64,000 nucleotides of DNA from Erythrocercus mccallii (lineage: Eukaryota > Chordata > Aves > Passeriformes > Dicruridae), in the NCBI GenBank assembly GCA_013397435.1, contig VZRG01002529.1:34810-98809 (forward strand). Direction: 5' to 3'. Positions 1 to 12,179 of the stretch are shown here, piece after piece (within the stretch, counting starts at the first letter, position 1; each line of letters opens with the position of its first letter). The position numbers and the translations under genes are program-made. Below the pieces are notes generated by a model. The model did no database searches. It saw only the letters and a list, made by a program, of their open reading frames with translations, and was not told the origin of the DNA.

Positions 1-2804
1 CTTCTTCAAAGATAGAAAGTCAGCAAAGCACAAAATGCATCTCCAGCTCTGAGTTCCCTTTACTTCCAACTGTGAGGCACTTCTACCACATTTTGGGGAT
101 TTTTTTTTTTTTGCCTCCACTCTTTCTTTTCAGTATAGTCCACAGTTAGATGTAGACAAAATCAGGTGTTATCCCTATGACGCAGATAAACCGGAGCAGG
201 AAAGACATCCTTTCCCACCTCATCTTTCGGAGTGCAAAAAATACTCACTAATGAGGAAATCCAGTGGCCAGGAGTTCCAAACTGGTTTGGACAGATGTCT
301 GAGGGCTGCACAGCTTGATGACCTTCCCTGCTAATCCCAAGTATTTCCTTCTCTTAAGGATGTCTTCCTAAGGGCACTTTTCTCCTCTGGTTCTCCCATT
401 TCCTCTCCCTCTTGGATGCACCCTCTATCGCCACTCATCAGCAGCAGGGTTGGATTCCACTTCTGCAGTGAAAGAATGAGATTATTTCCTCCTCCATCTC
501 CTCTTCCTCTTCCCCCACTGCTGCCAACTCCTGCAGTGGTCAGTGTTTTTTCTTAAAGCCTCAGGTGCAGGAATTATGTGATTACGCAGGAATTTCATCT
601 TCCATTGAGAATAAAATGTTCCTAGCTACTGCAAACTCAGTGCAACAGAAGACAAATATAAATAATGATCCACCTTCCAATGTAGAGAAAAGGTAGCTTC
701 AATTTCTGAATGCTTGGCCTTGAGAGTATGTTCCCTGTTCAATCTCCTTTTACATATAGAGGCACTCAGTATAGTTGACACTGGGTATAGCTAAAAATCT
801 GTAGCCATCCAGCTGGAGCACTCATCTCTTGGGATGGGAGGAAAGAATCAGTCCAAAGTACATTTTTGTCTGAGCTGCTCAGGGCAGGAACACCTGTGCA
901 AAGGGAAGAGCCATGAGAAAATAAAATGAAGGCTGTGATAGCTATGGATCTCTCATACCCAAAATGACATAGAAATACTAGAACTTCAGTAGTCCCTCTT
1001 TTTAGTAAAATAACCTGTATAAATAGAACCTTGCAGCAGTAGTATTAATTGATACTCTGATCTTCAGACCTTTTTTATTGCTGCATACTTTGGACCTATC
1101 ACTACTCCAGCCAGTTGACAGAAATGCTGATAACCAGCTGGAGGATGATTCATAATTATTAAAAGCTCAGAGGTGAGGGAGGAAAGACATGTCTGCCTTA
1201 GCTCACAGGGACAGTCACCTTTCACCTATATTTACTGACTATTTTTCTAGATCAAAACAACTGGGGCAAAAATAAGGTTCTGTCTTTCTGTTGGTTTCAG
1301 AAGAGTGTAATCTCTATGGAGAGTAGTTACAGAATAGATCTCATATTCACACCAAGTAGTTTACACAAAGTTAATGGAAACATCAGCTCAAAGCACTACT
1401 TGAGCATTACTTGAGAGTCTAGCCACCTGCATGCCTACTCCACATTAACTGATACAGAAAACTCAAAAGTTTTAACTATCTGCAACATGATACAGACTTT
1501 TTACTGTAGGAAGTGTGCCCAAGTCGAGATCAGACTAGAAATTACTTGGGTTCATTATGTGATAGGTATTGAGCTGTGAATTAATCACACCTGTTCCGGT
1601 TCCTGTTATCCAGGTGCAATGGATCATCACTAATACCTGAAGGGTCAGTGGCACAACAAAGGTTATGCCTCTGTGGAATTTATCATTTCTCATTGCAAAT
1701 ATCTCTGAACCGGAGAAGTGGCATGGAGTACCCCTGTGTGGATAAACAGGCGGTGCTTGTTCCCAGAAGAGTGAACCGGTCAGCAGCAATAAATCAACCT
1801 TAAAACACAACAGTCCTAACACTAAAGCAGGATGAAGTGGGCTGTGTACCATGCAAGGAGGTTAAAAGTATGCATATCATGTGCTGTGACTGATGGTTAC
1901 TGAATGGGAAGATTCTTCCTTATTAACTTTTTCTGGAATGAATACTCTCTATGTTGTCATTGGTTGCATTTGCAAGAAGCTTTTGTTCCCAGATATTTAT
2001 TCTCAGCCCTGTACTTCTTGTGTGAGTAGTCTTCCTCAAATGTGATCCTAGCCTTATGCAATGATTAAGAGTTTTTTCAGGCTGCTTGGCTTGCTAGTTA
2101 TTCTTGAGAGTCACGTTTCAGCTTTCTGAACATGCACATGTTCATCTTATGACTTCTAGTAACAGCATCCCCTGATAGCCTCCAGTTTTGCTGAGCTTCC
2201 CCAGGCTGCTAGGGCATTTTGTCAAGAGTGAAGACTCAAAATCTTCAAAAGAAAGATTTCCAGGGGAAAGATTTCTAACCCCTGTAGAAGCACTTTCTAC
2301 TTGTCAATGTCTTTCATCACTCTCCCAGCTCTGAGAAGTGGCAATGATCTTCCCCTTGTTATCCAAGAGCAGCAAGAAGGAAAGTGGTCTCTTGAGAATG
2401 CACTCCAGTGCCATTGGAGATGCCTCCAAATGTGAGCCTGCATTTTCTCTCTCACTGACTATGTTGTCTCACATGTTTTGGGGTTGAGAAAAGCATAAGT
2501 CAAGGCAGAAGCCTTTCCCACTAGCATGAAAGAAGTAGGACTCTTATACAAAATTCTAGCAAACTCCTTTGCTACTTTAAAAGCAAGTGACAACACATTT
2601 GAAAAGCAAAATTGACCCATTTAATATAAATCCTGTAAATCTTGTTTACTTTGCTTGCATGATTAGAGTTGTTATGTTAACAGGAGGAAGATGAGCAGCA
2701 TGTAGAACTATTGACATCCCTCTGCATTTGAAGTTTCTGTAAATATACATTTTTTCCCTGAGAAATTTAAAACTTCTTAAAAAAAAGATTTCCTTTTTTT
2801 CCAC

Positions 2805-2839
<35 letters not shown>

Positions 2840-5332
2840 AAACACAAAAACCCCACCAAACAGAAAAACTACAGATGATAGGTTGGCAATAGTGACCAGC
2901 ATGGAATAGTTACCTCTTTAACACAGTTCAGAGATACAGAAAGATCTGTCGTATCTGTGTCACCTGCAGACAGAAAAGAACAGGCTGTGTACATGTGGAT
3001 TTGGTTGTCAGACCACTGCAGGAGTGATGCTGCCTGGTACTCAGGGCCTTCAAACAAGTTCTTTGTCAACATGCTTTTGAGTCCTTAATTGTACTCAACC
3101 ACATTTGATCTTCACCTCGAGAAATTGTACCCATGTACCTTCGACCCTTTCTAGGGTCTGGGCCTTAACGCTAAGATTTGTAGCTTGCAATTTGTTGCAG
3201 CCTCGGTCTTCCTGTGGTCCTCAAAAATGGGGAAGGAAAGCCCTTTTTTAATTTTGTTGCCATTAGTTCAGGACTCCAGACATGTTAGCTCAAGAATGTG
3301 GCGCTATGTCCAGCTCAGATACATTGTTGGAGGTGAAACAGTAGCTACAGATATCATCTGCTCAGGGTACTGTGTCAGCGTTAACCCCTGGCTTCGCCAT
3401 TTCCAGCCAGATTTGCAGAAGCAACAGGAAAGTTAGCAAAGCAAGGCAAACAGGGCAGTGTTATTTTTGTTACATTCCGTTTCCTTGCAGCTGGTCAAAG
3501 TACTCAGTACCTTCCAAATCTGACCAGATAGCAATGCAAGTGAAAACTGAACTTGAAGTGAGCACCAGACAAGCCTGGAGCAATGTCTTGGGTTTGATGC
3601 CCTTTGTCCTGCCCTGTTTCATCAGCAAGAGCAAACAGTATTTTGTGCACACTCATACCACAAGATGTAAGTGCAAAGCCAGAAGATCTCACCTGTTTTT
3701 AATGACTCCCAAACCCCAGGGCAAGACCCCAAGGAGGACATTATTCAGGACAACGGGGTCATGCCAGCCAGGACAGGGGCTACAGCCACAGCTGCATGCC
3801 AGCTACAGCAGGGGCTGTAGCCAGGGCCCCACTGGGTAGCTGCAGAGCAGAAAGACCAAAGGGCAAAGAGCTGCTGAGCTGAGCTGAGCCTTCAGCCCCG
3901 GGCAGTCCTCAGGGGTCCTGGCTCTCTCCCTGCCATGGTGTTCTGCCATGTCTGTACCTGTGCTGTTTACCTCCCTGCAGAGAGCTCCCAGGCCAGGGGA
4001 CGGCAAACTGCACAGTCCCTGCAAGCTCAGCTGCTGCAAGGAGCAGGGAGGTGGTCTGATTTAAGGAGCTATTACTGGTGCCAGTAAGCACACTGCAGTG
4101 GCTGCTTCCTGCATACTTACTCTGCATCTCCTCATGAGAAATACCACCTAGACTAGACTTGGGCCATTAACTTTGCCTGGTGCTCTTCGACTGGCATTTG
4201 TTTCTTTTTATTAGATACAGTTTTCCAAAGGGGCAGATAATTACAGTTCCATCTTGAAATTAAAACAAACAAAAAGACACTATCAACTTTCTTGTCATGT
4301 ATCATTTTCTTGCATGCTTAGACTTTGTTTCCTCTCTTCTCTCCTGATGGGGAATGGGCAGGGACCCAACACAGCATCTAGAAGGCTGCTGTAGTCCCAT
4401 GCCTGAGATGTATCATCAGCTCAGGTGCCACAGGAGCTGGAAGGAGAGATGGCTGCCCCCATGTCATCCATCATGGGGAAAAAAGAAATGCCCAAAGCAG
4501 TGTGTATTTAAGGTTACCATCTCCCAGATGGCCCTTTACTCAGAACATCCCAATATGTTGTTAGCTATAGAGCAGGGCTTTGGGCTTGGGTTTATTGTGA
4601 GAAACCAAAGGCATTCTTACTATTTTCTGTAACAGCAGTGGAGTTTAAATTAATGATTATAATAATAACTACGGAGTGTGTTTCTGAGGTTTTACTACAC
4701 GTAAACACAATCATATGTATAATCAATGTCAATGTCTTCCATTTAATTCTCAGACAAAGTTTGCTTTTAAATACCACACCAGATTTGACACGGTCAATGA
4801 TAAATGGAATGCAATTAGTTCTACCATTTGCTTTGATGATATGCTAAATTATTTCTTACAACAGACCATTTATTATCCAAAGCTAATGGTTACATTCTTG
4901 CATTTAACAAGTCTAATGTATCTTAAACCATGGCAAACTGATAAGTTTCAAAATTAGATACTAAAGGCTAGAAATAAGTGATTCCATCAAATAAAATTTC
5001 ATCAAATAAATCCTTGTCAATGCTCAAGTAATAAAATCCTAAATTGGAAGAGTTTTGTATATATTTCTCATAATTGCACAAATAAAAAAATAATTACGTT
5101 GCCTCTTAGTGATTTGCAGTTAGTTAATGGATATTTAATCTTAAGGAAAATGTTCAAATTTAAATGTTCTTATGGCATCTTTAGCATAATGCATCTTCTT
5201 ATTGTTAACAAGACAATTATTATGGTTTTTTCCCTCCAGAAATTTGCTATGACTTTACCATGATAATTTGCAAAATTAATGAAGAGAGTATAGTACTTCA
5301 GAAGACAAAAGTAATTTCCTAATTTTTCACTT
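1..5332. other. Intergenic DNA without a recognised gene
   Basis: All open frames here are short (155 codons at most). They lack recognisable domains and overlap on both strands, as expected for chance frames. No CpG island and no exon series with matching phases was seen. The only distinct structure is the A tract listed separately at 2808-2837. A distant regulatory element cannot be excluded by eye. Confidence 0.6.
2808..2837. repeat. Poly(A) tract of 30 bases
   Basis: Thirty consecutive A residues are followed by an A/C-rich stretch to about 2870. The 100 bases before it are AT-rich but show no recognisable retrocopy or coding similarity. I therefore call it a simple repeat and not the tail of a processed pseudogene. 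Confidence 0.9.
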
Positions 5333-6385
5333 TGTGTTGGTTTTGCATCACCTGGTTTTGGTAGCAGAGAGGCCACAGAGGTGGCTTCTGTGAGAAGCTG
5401 CTGGAAGCTTCCAACATGTCCAGCAGAGTGAGTCTGTGATGGCTCTGAAGATGGACATGCTGCTGGCCAAGGCTGGGCCAATTACAGATGATGGTAATGC
5501 CTCTGTGATAACAGATTTAAGAAGAAATCAAGACAAAGGTGCAAGGCACAGTTCTAATTCCAGCCAGAGAGGAGGAGAAGGTGAGAACATGTGAGGGAAA
5601 CAACATGGCAACACCAAGGTCAGTGGTGAAGGACGGCAGCAGGTGCTGCAGGTGCCAGAGCCGAGGTTCCTCTGCAGGCTGTGGTGAGACCATGGTGAAG
5701 GAGCTGTGCCCCTGTAGCCCATGGATCCATGGGAGATGCAGAGATCCACCCACAGCCCATGGAGGAGCTGCCCATGCTGGAGCAGGTGGATGCCTGGAGG
5801 AGGCTGTGGGAGACCCAAATAGAGACAGAGGGCCTTGCTTCCATGCTGGAGCAGCCTGTCCTTGGAGGACTGCACCCTGTGGAAGACTGACGATGCCGTA
5901 GAAATTTTGGGACGATGGTGTGCCCGTGGGAGGGACTCACATTGCAGCAGTTTTGGGAGGACTGCTGCTCATGAGAGTGGATCCATATTGGAGAGGTTCA
6001 TGGAGAACTGTCTCCTGTGGGAAGGGTCTCACTTCTCTCTCTCCCTGAGGAGTGGAAGAAAACCTCAGGTGATGAACGGATCAAAACCCCCATGCCCTGT
6101 CTTCTTGCTCTGTCAAGCAAGTGGGAAGGAGGGAGGTGTTGGGGAAAGAAAAGTTGTTTTTAAGGGTGTATTTTACTTGTCATTATCCTCCTCTGATTTT
6201 GTTAGTAATAAACTCATTCTATGTCTCTATGCCGAGCCTGTCTTGCTCTTGGAGTGTTTTCCCCCAGTCCTTATCTCAACTCATGAACCCTCTGTTAAGT
6301 TTTCCTCTCCTCTGTCCAGCTGTGGCAGGGAAGGGTGAGTGAGCAGCTTTTGTGGGTGCCTGGCATTTGGCCAGTGTCAAACCAC
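5333..6385 (+). mobile_element. Solo LTR of an avian endogenous retrovirus (about 1.05 kb)
   Basis: The segment begins TGTGTTGGTTTTGCATCACC and ends near GTGTCAAACCAC, the expected ends of a well-known avian LTR family (ERVL-like, from memory). The interior carries degenerate repeats of roughly 40-45 bp built around phrases such as CATGCTGGAGCAG. An AATAAA signal at 6207-6212 lies about 170 bp before the 3' end, which sets the + orientation. No internal retroviral genes flank it, so it is a solo LTR. The open frames inside it (for example 5539-5901) are by-products of the GC-rich internal repeats. A fragment of the same family lies at 47105-47760 in the opposite orientation. Confidence 0.75.
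6207..6212 (+). promoter_or_regulatory. AATAAA polyadenylation signal of the LTR
   Basis: The hexamer lies in the 3' part of the solo LTR, where an R/U5 boundary would be expected. It is the main evidence for the orientation of that element. Confidence 0.5.
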
Positions 6386-9300
6386 TTATATTCAAATTTC
6401 CCCCTATCACCAAAAGGCAGGTCTGTCTCATCTTGATTTATTTTATTCAAAGTTTCAAAATAATGCAGGTAGCAAATTTTGGTTGTTGTTAGAGAAAATT
6501 CTTTCATAACATGAGGGGTTACAGAAATACAAAATTAATTCCTCCTTCTGTGGTAACCTTAATAACAGCAAGCCAGGCCTATACCAGGTTGATCTGTCCC
6601 AGTCACCCTGCACACACTTGTCTGCCCCGTCCCAAACACCTCCCACACTCCCCATTCTTCCTCCCTTTCTTCCACCCACACTTGGCTGTAGCACTTCCAG
6701 GCACATCCTTAAATCTTACACTCTTCTGCCATTTCCTTAATGTTCTTCTTTCTATTTATCTAATTTCTCAGAGATTTTTTTCTCACTCTAGTACCTTCTC
6801 CCATTTTCTGAGCTCCATGTCCTCTTGCTCCTTGTGTGCAGGGGTTATTCTTTCAACAGTTCAATCCCCCTGAAGATGACAGGAAGAGCTGACACTCTCT
6901 CATGGATGAAGGGAAACTTAGAAAATATATCAATGTTTAATGATGAACACTTAAAAATGTCGCAAATATCATAGTGGTCTCAGTAAAATCTTAAAAATTA
7001 GCAACCGTAGATTACCTGCCCATTCTGCCAAGGGCTATGTAGAAATGAAAAGGGCATCTTAGCATTTTTCCATAGGAGAAAATTAATTCAAATCATCCTT
7101 CCAATTTTGCTGTCCATACACTGTCTTCATAAATCTATTCATTTGGAATAAAAACAGCTGCAACAGGGAGATTTGACTTGGGAAATTCCACTTGCAGGAC
7201 CACAGCTAATACACTGCTGTGTTTGGTAGCCTTTATTTTAAGGCTCTGCCTCATTATTTTCTTTGTAAACTGTCTGGTCTTTAAATTCTGATCAGAAGTA
7301 TATTCCCATCATCCAGATGACATCCTGTCTCCTGCCAACATTTTGGCTGGGATAAAATTTCCCTCGAGGATTTCTGTCTAGATTTGTCTCCACAAATTTT
7401 GCATGACTGGCCTAGGGCTGCCTGAAGCTGCAAGCGCTGCTTAACTCTGCCCCTACACTCCATAGTATGTATTCATCACTCCTGCACTTATCTTAGCAAG
7501 ATTCATAAAGATTTTTGACAGATGATACATACCTTCTAAACTTTGGTTTTCCAATAGAAATCAGAAAGTGGCAGAGAACTGCTTCTTTTTCAGTTTGAGG
7601 AAAGCTGCAGACACCAACAGTAGCAGTCTATCACTGCAGCAAAGGCAGTCCATCATACTTGCTATACCTTCCACTCAGCTCCGGTTGGATATAGCTCTGT
7701 GATTTTAACACTATAAAGCCTCTGCATTTCTCCAGGGTAGCACTCATCTTTTTCTAGGGAGTCCAGTTTAAATGACCCACCTGCAGAAGGTTTTATCTTC
7801 AGCTTTTTCTTCAAAGTAAAAAAGGATTTACTTAGCAAATAGGGTCCTCTTCTTTTGGGGGGCGGACACTGGATAAAACCCATTGTGCTCATAACTTTTT
7901 TTCTGCAGCCGAGTGGCTGCTTGCACTGAGATGAAGTATCAGCAGGAGCTCAGTGATCATCTGCTCTGTTTAGCCAAAGAGCACTGGCTTGGACCAGCCT
8001 CAGCATACACTGTCTTCTCCCTGACCAGTCCTTGGCAGGCTAATGGGGACAAGGGGTGTGAAGAGACATGGAGAGAACCTGGGGCTGTGGAGGAGGAGGG
8101 AGACAAGGATGAGATGAGATGAGATGATATAGGATTTCTGCACAAATCATGGGCAGCAGACATGTTTACTTCTGCTATCCATAGGGAAAATTGTCTCCTC
8201 CTACCACACCTTAGATGAGCTTCTATGGGACAATGACACCACAAAGCCATGCAGTTCATGTACCATCATCATTTGCCAGAGCCCCATAGGGGAGATCTAA
8301 ATCATGCATTCACACGGCATGCTTAATACCCCATGAGTGAAGTATATAATAATAAATAGCTGCAGTGAAATCCCTCGGGACACTGATGAGAAAGCAGGCA
8401 GCTCTGCTTCCTGCAAGACAGGCGCCGATTTACTCCGATGGCAGTACCAAGCTGTCACTGCGGCTGCTTGCTTTAGCACGAGATGCCAGCTGCATGATAC
8501 CATTAGCATTCCTCATCAGCCACGGCTTATGTCTCTCTGTGCACAGTGTTGGAAAACCAGGTCATTCTCTTGGCTCATCCTCCTCTGATAACTCCTCTTT
8601 TCTTTCACTGCCAGGAAGCCGAGGATGGTGTAATTAGTTTTCACTAATGTTCAGCCCTATGTGGAACTGCTTTTGCGCCAAGCCAAAAATGAAGTTTTCA
8701 CATAGTTTGCATGCCTTAAGAGGAGGAAAACTGGAGACAAATTTGGGAGGCACCTATTTTCCTTGTCTTATAATGATTCAGCTGATATTTTTCAAAATAC
8801 CACAGAGAATACCAATGACATGTTAAACTCCCAGTACTCACCAAACAGAGCATAAATGAGTGTGATTCCAATAAAAATACAAAGTTAAATATTTACCCAT
8901 GCCAGATAACAACTGGTACTGCAAGGCTGTCATAACAAGAAACCTGAAATCATGCCCTTAAGTAGAAAAGCTGCCCAAAGTAGTATTTAACTGCTTGGGG
9001 TTTGCAGGCAGATCAGAGACCTGATATTCCAAAGAAGCTGCAGGGGAAGATAAAAATGAAAAATTCAACCCAAACCCCAGATAAGAAGTTCAGGTTTTCT
9101 TAATAATAATACAGTGGAAATGATGACTTCTAAATCTGTGAGGAATAAATTTTGAAAGGCTTGTATAGGGGATGATACAGAGAGATAAAGCAACAAACTT
9201 TATTAAAGGGTATAAGTGATTTTGGACTGTGGACATAAACACAAATGCCCACAATGAATTATCTGGTTGGTACAGTGAGGCTTGTATGTTGCTAGAGTAA

Positions 9301-10120
9301 CAGTATCATTAATTAAAGCTGCATTAATGTGCTTGACTGATGCTCTGAAAGTATCACTGTAATGGCAGTCAGAGCACCAACTGAAGCAACTAAGCTGTGA
9401 GATGAGGAGCTACTAGTTACAGAGGCTCCTTGTCAGGAATATGCTTGAAATTTGATTTCTTGGTACGCTAATAAAATAACATGATTTAAATAATAATACA
9501 CCCCCATCCCCCAGTGTTTAGTATCCATTGCAGTAATGGCAAAATCAACCAAATTATAAATAGTATTTTAGGAGCTAAAATATGAAGCAGAAAATGCACT
9601 AACAGTCATTCATATCCTCTCATCACCAGGGGGGCTCTTTGGAAAGAAGAACACCAAGTTTCTAGCTACTACATTGTATTTTGGGAGGCTAGGAAAGATC
9701 AAAGTCACCCTTAAATTACAGTAGGATGTGATGACACTAGAAACATTTAAATATCTCTTTTGTGATGATTTAAGTTAAGAAGTCCTAAACATGGCATATT
9801 AGCTGTCCAGACCTCTGAAAACAGGTCTGTTCCTTCAGTTAGGTGAAAGTTACAGCTCATTCAGAGAAAAATATCAGCCAGGAAAGTTTGCAAATAGATT
9901 TAGTGGGAATATTGTGCTCCTAAAACAAGAGGAACATTAAACAAAAATCATACTCAAGCATAGGTGATCCTGGTTGCCCAAATTCAGCGGAGTAATTTTA
10001 TGGAAGCTTCAGATACATCAGCACTATTAAAACAGGATTTGGCCCAGAAGGCCACACATCCCTTAAACTTGTCATAAGAACTCCAGGTACAATAGAAGCC
10101 CCAAGTCAAACCATACTTCA
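6386..10120. other. Intergenic DNA without a recognised gene
   Basis: There are no credible coding exons and no clear mobile element. A short pentanucleotide run lies near 8109. A more complex, less AT-rich stretch at about 8290-8640 is discussed as a possible conserved non-coding element. The frames at 8337-8637 overlap on both strands and show no family signature. Confidence 0.55.
8109..8129. repeat. Short GATGA pentanucleotide repeat
   Basis: About four tandem copies of a GATGA unit (GATGAGATGAGATGAGATGA). It is too short to have obvious significance. Confidence 0.7.
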
Positions 10121-10132
10121 GATGTGTGTGTG

Positions 10133-10177
<45 letters not shown>

Positions 10178-10213
10178 ATATATACACATATGTATATACA
10201 TACAGATATATTT
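10121..10213. repeat. Compound TG/TA dinucleotide microsatellite
   Basis: A short TG run passes into a long TA run, with scattered TATG and TACA interruptions to about 10213. The open frames across it, rich in Tyr and Ile, are artefacts of the repeat. Confidence 0.95.
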
Positions 10214-11552
10214 GTCTTATTTTTCAGCACCATCTCTTGCAAGCCATCAGGTTTCAAATAATTCCTGAAGAAATAACTTTGGTAAGTTCAGTGACCTATT
10301 ACCTGTTTCCTGAAGTGGCTAATTTAATAAAAGCTACTTCAGTGTCATCCACAATCAGTAGCAAAGTGATAATGAATATTATCTCAGTCCTCTATGTGAT
10401 GTGAAAACAGTACTTTGGTTCACAATAGGGTAATCACAATTTCATACATATACAAAACCAATACTAAGGACTTAATGGCTACAATGAGGCACAAAGAATT
10501 CATTCAAAGAACCCCTGGACAGGAATCTTTCCTTGAATTTTTTTCCAGGTTTGAGCCTGGAATGTCAATTGTGCTTAAAATGTAATTTGCAGCGATGAGC
10601 ATTTTACCGTTACTGGGCTTTTCTTATGCATTGCAAAAAGTGAGATAAAGGAGCTTCTCTGACACTGTTAGGCCCAGATTCTTGTAGTCTACATGCTTTG
10701 GTGATATTTAGACTATAGAAACATGGACAGTATAAGTGATGGTCTTTGTAGTGCAGTTACAGAGCTGTTAGGAAGAAACCTCAACCTTGCAGTTGCCTGC
10801 ACCCATCAAACAGTGCCTGTTTCATCACTGGAGGTGCAGAGTTAAGTATCCTCCAGTTATGTCTTTCAGTAAAGAGAATCACTCTGCTTTAGAAATTAAC
10901 TCTGCAAATAAAAAGGTACAAGCAGGCACCATTTTTTTTTCTGTTTTAATACATATCTTCAGGAGAATGGGAGGACAGAAAAAGATTTCCAGGTTCACAA
11001 TATGTTAGAATAAATATCCTTCTAAAAACATTGCAAAAGATAGTGAAATAGTTCTTGTTTGATTTATTTATGACTTAGGATTTTCTTTGGCAGGACATCT
11101 CTTCCTACTGCCAGCCCTCGGCCAGCTGCTACTCCTGGCACTTTGTGCTCATCCAGCAAACGGCAGCTCACATTCAGGCTCTAGCAGGCCACTGATCAGT
11201 TACTAACACTTTCAGCTGAGTAGAGACTTCCATGGCATGATAAAGTCACAATAGCAGGGGAGGAAGCTTGTAAAAGTCCTACCAGCCATAGTAACATGGC
11301 ACTGAAGGATAGCTTGAGTTTGCATATTAGCTTCTTTGTTTGTCCTTCTCCAACAGATACTTCTATTGCACAGTAAGTGAGTGACATTATTTGCTTTCTT
11401 GTGTTTAATGAAAAGCTAAGAAAAAAAGGCTAAGTCCTCTTCTATTCTTATTTCTTGCAGCCAGTGATCTCAAAAGTTTTCACCAAATAGTTGTGCTAAT
11501 ATTCTTGTAGTTACATATCAAGAAGTGGGGAAAGTAGAAAACACTAGAAAAT
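10214..11552. other. Intergenic DNA without a recognised gene
   Basis: No coding exon, mobile element or distinctive repeat was recognised here. Confidence 0.5.
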
Positions 11553-11750
11553 TAGAATCACACAGTATTCTGAGTTGGGAGGGACTCAAGAAGATCATTA
11601 AATCCAGCTCCTGCCAAAGGGCAAACTAAAAGGTAAACCATATATCTAAAAGCATTGAACAAAGTCTTCTTGCCCACTGTCAGGCCTGGGGCCATGACCA
11701 CATCCCTGGGGACCCTGTTGCAGTACCAATCTCTGAACATTCAGCCCAAA
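11553..11750 (-). mobile_element. CR1 LINE 3'-end fragment, degraded
   Basis: Read on the + strand it starts AGAATCACACAGTATTCTGAG and continues through GGGAGGGACTCAAGAAGATC. This is the reverse complement of the conserved CR1 3' terminus (TGATCTTAGAGGTCTTTTCC, followed by the ATTCTRTG tail). The match fades into unrelated sequence near 11750. No reverse transcriptase portion is preserved. Confidence 0.75.
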
Positions 11751-11872
11751 AACCGTGCAGACACCTTTTGTTGACAGCACTGTCATGGAGAGTGCAAACC
11801 TTAGCTGTGGTTGTGCAATTGTGTTGCAAGGGTACGAGAGGATAGTAATTAGCTCTGTAGGAAAAGAAGGTC

Positions 11873-12179
11873 TGTGAGACTGAGTTTAGGCCTCAGGCTC
11901 TGAACAAGAGCCAACATGGTGGAGCTGAAGAAGAAGACTGTTTAGAAGCTGGTGGAGACACTACCATGGTAACGCCTGTGCTTATTGGATCTGGTTCAGG
12001 AGGTTTGGCTCTAGCACTCGTAACCCGTTAACGTTTATGCAGTGTAATATATTATAAATGAAAAGCAGTTCGGGGGGGGTCGTTTGTGCTGCTGGTTGAT
12101 GAGAAGATTCTTTCCTCAGTTTCATCCCTGCTAGCATGTTTAGTAGGAAGAATGGTTTCTAGACCATTCATGTCTCACA
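11873..12179 (+). mobile_element. Probable short LTR (about 307 bp)
   Basis: The segment begins TGTGAGAC and ends GTCTCACA. It therefore has the TG...CA ends of an LTR with an 8-bp perfect terminal inverted repeat. A TATA-like TATTATAAATG lies at about 12049-12059, in the position expected for a compact retroviral LTR on the + strand. No AATAAA and no convincing target-site duplication is visible, and no retroviral genes adjoin it. It may be an old solo LTR, but chance inverted ends cannot be excluded. Confidence 0.4.

Noticed and set aside
2500..2840. Possible processed pseudogene with poly(A) tail
   Set aside because: The sequence before the A tract shows no coding similarity and no target-site duplication, and a simple A repeat explains it.
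5528..6338. Overlapping open frames of 73-167 codons
   Set aside because: They lie inside the solo LTR and derive from its internal repeats. There are several on both strands and none resembles a retroviral protein.
9984..10404. Tyr/Ile-rich open frames
   Set aside because: They translate the TG/TA microsatellite and are not genes.
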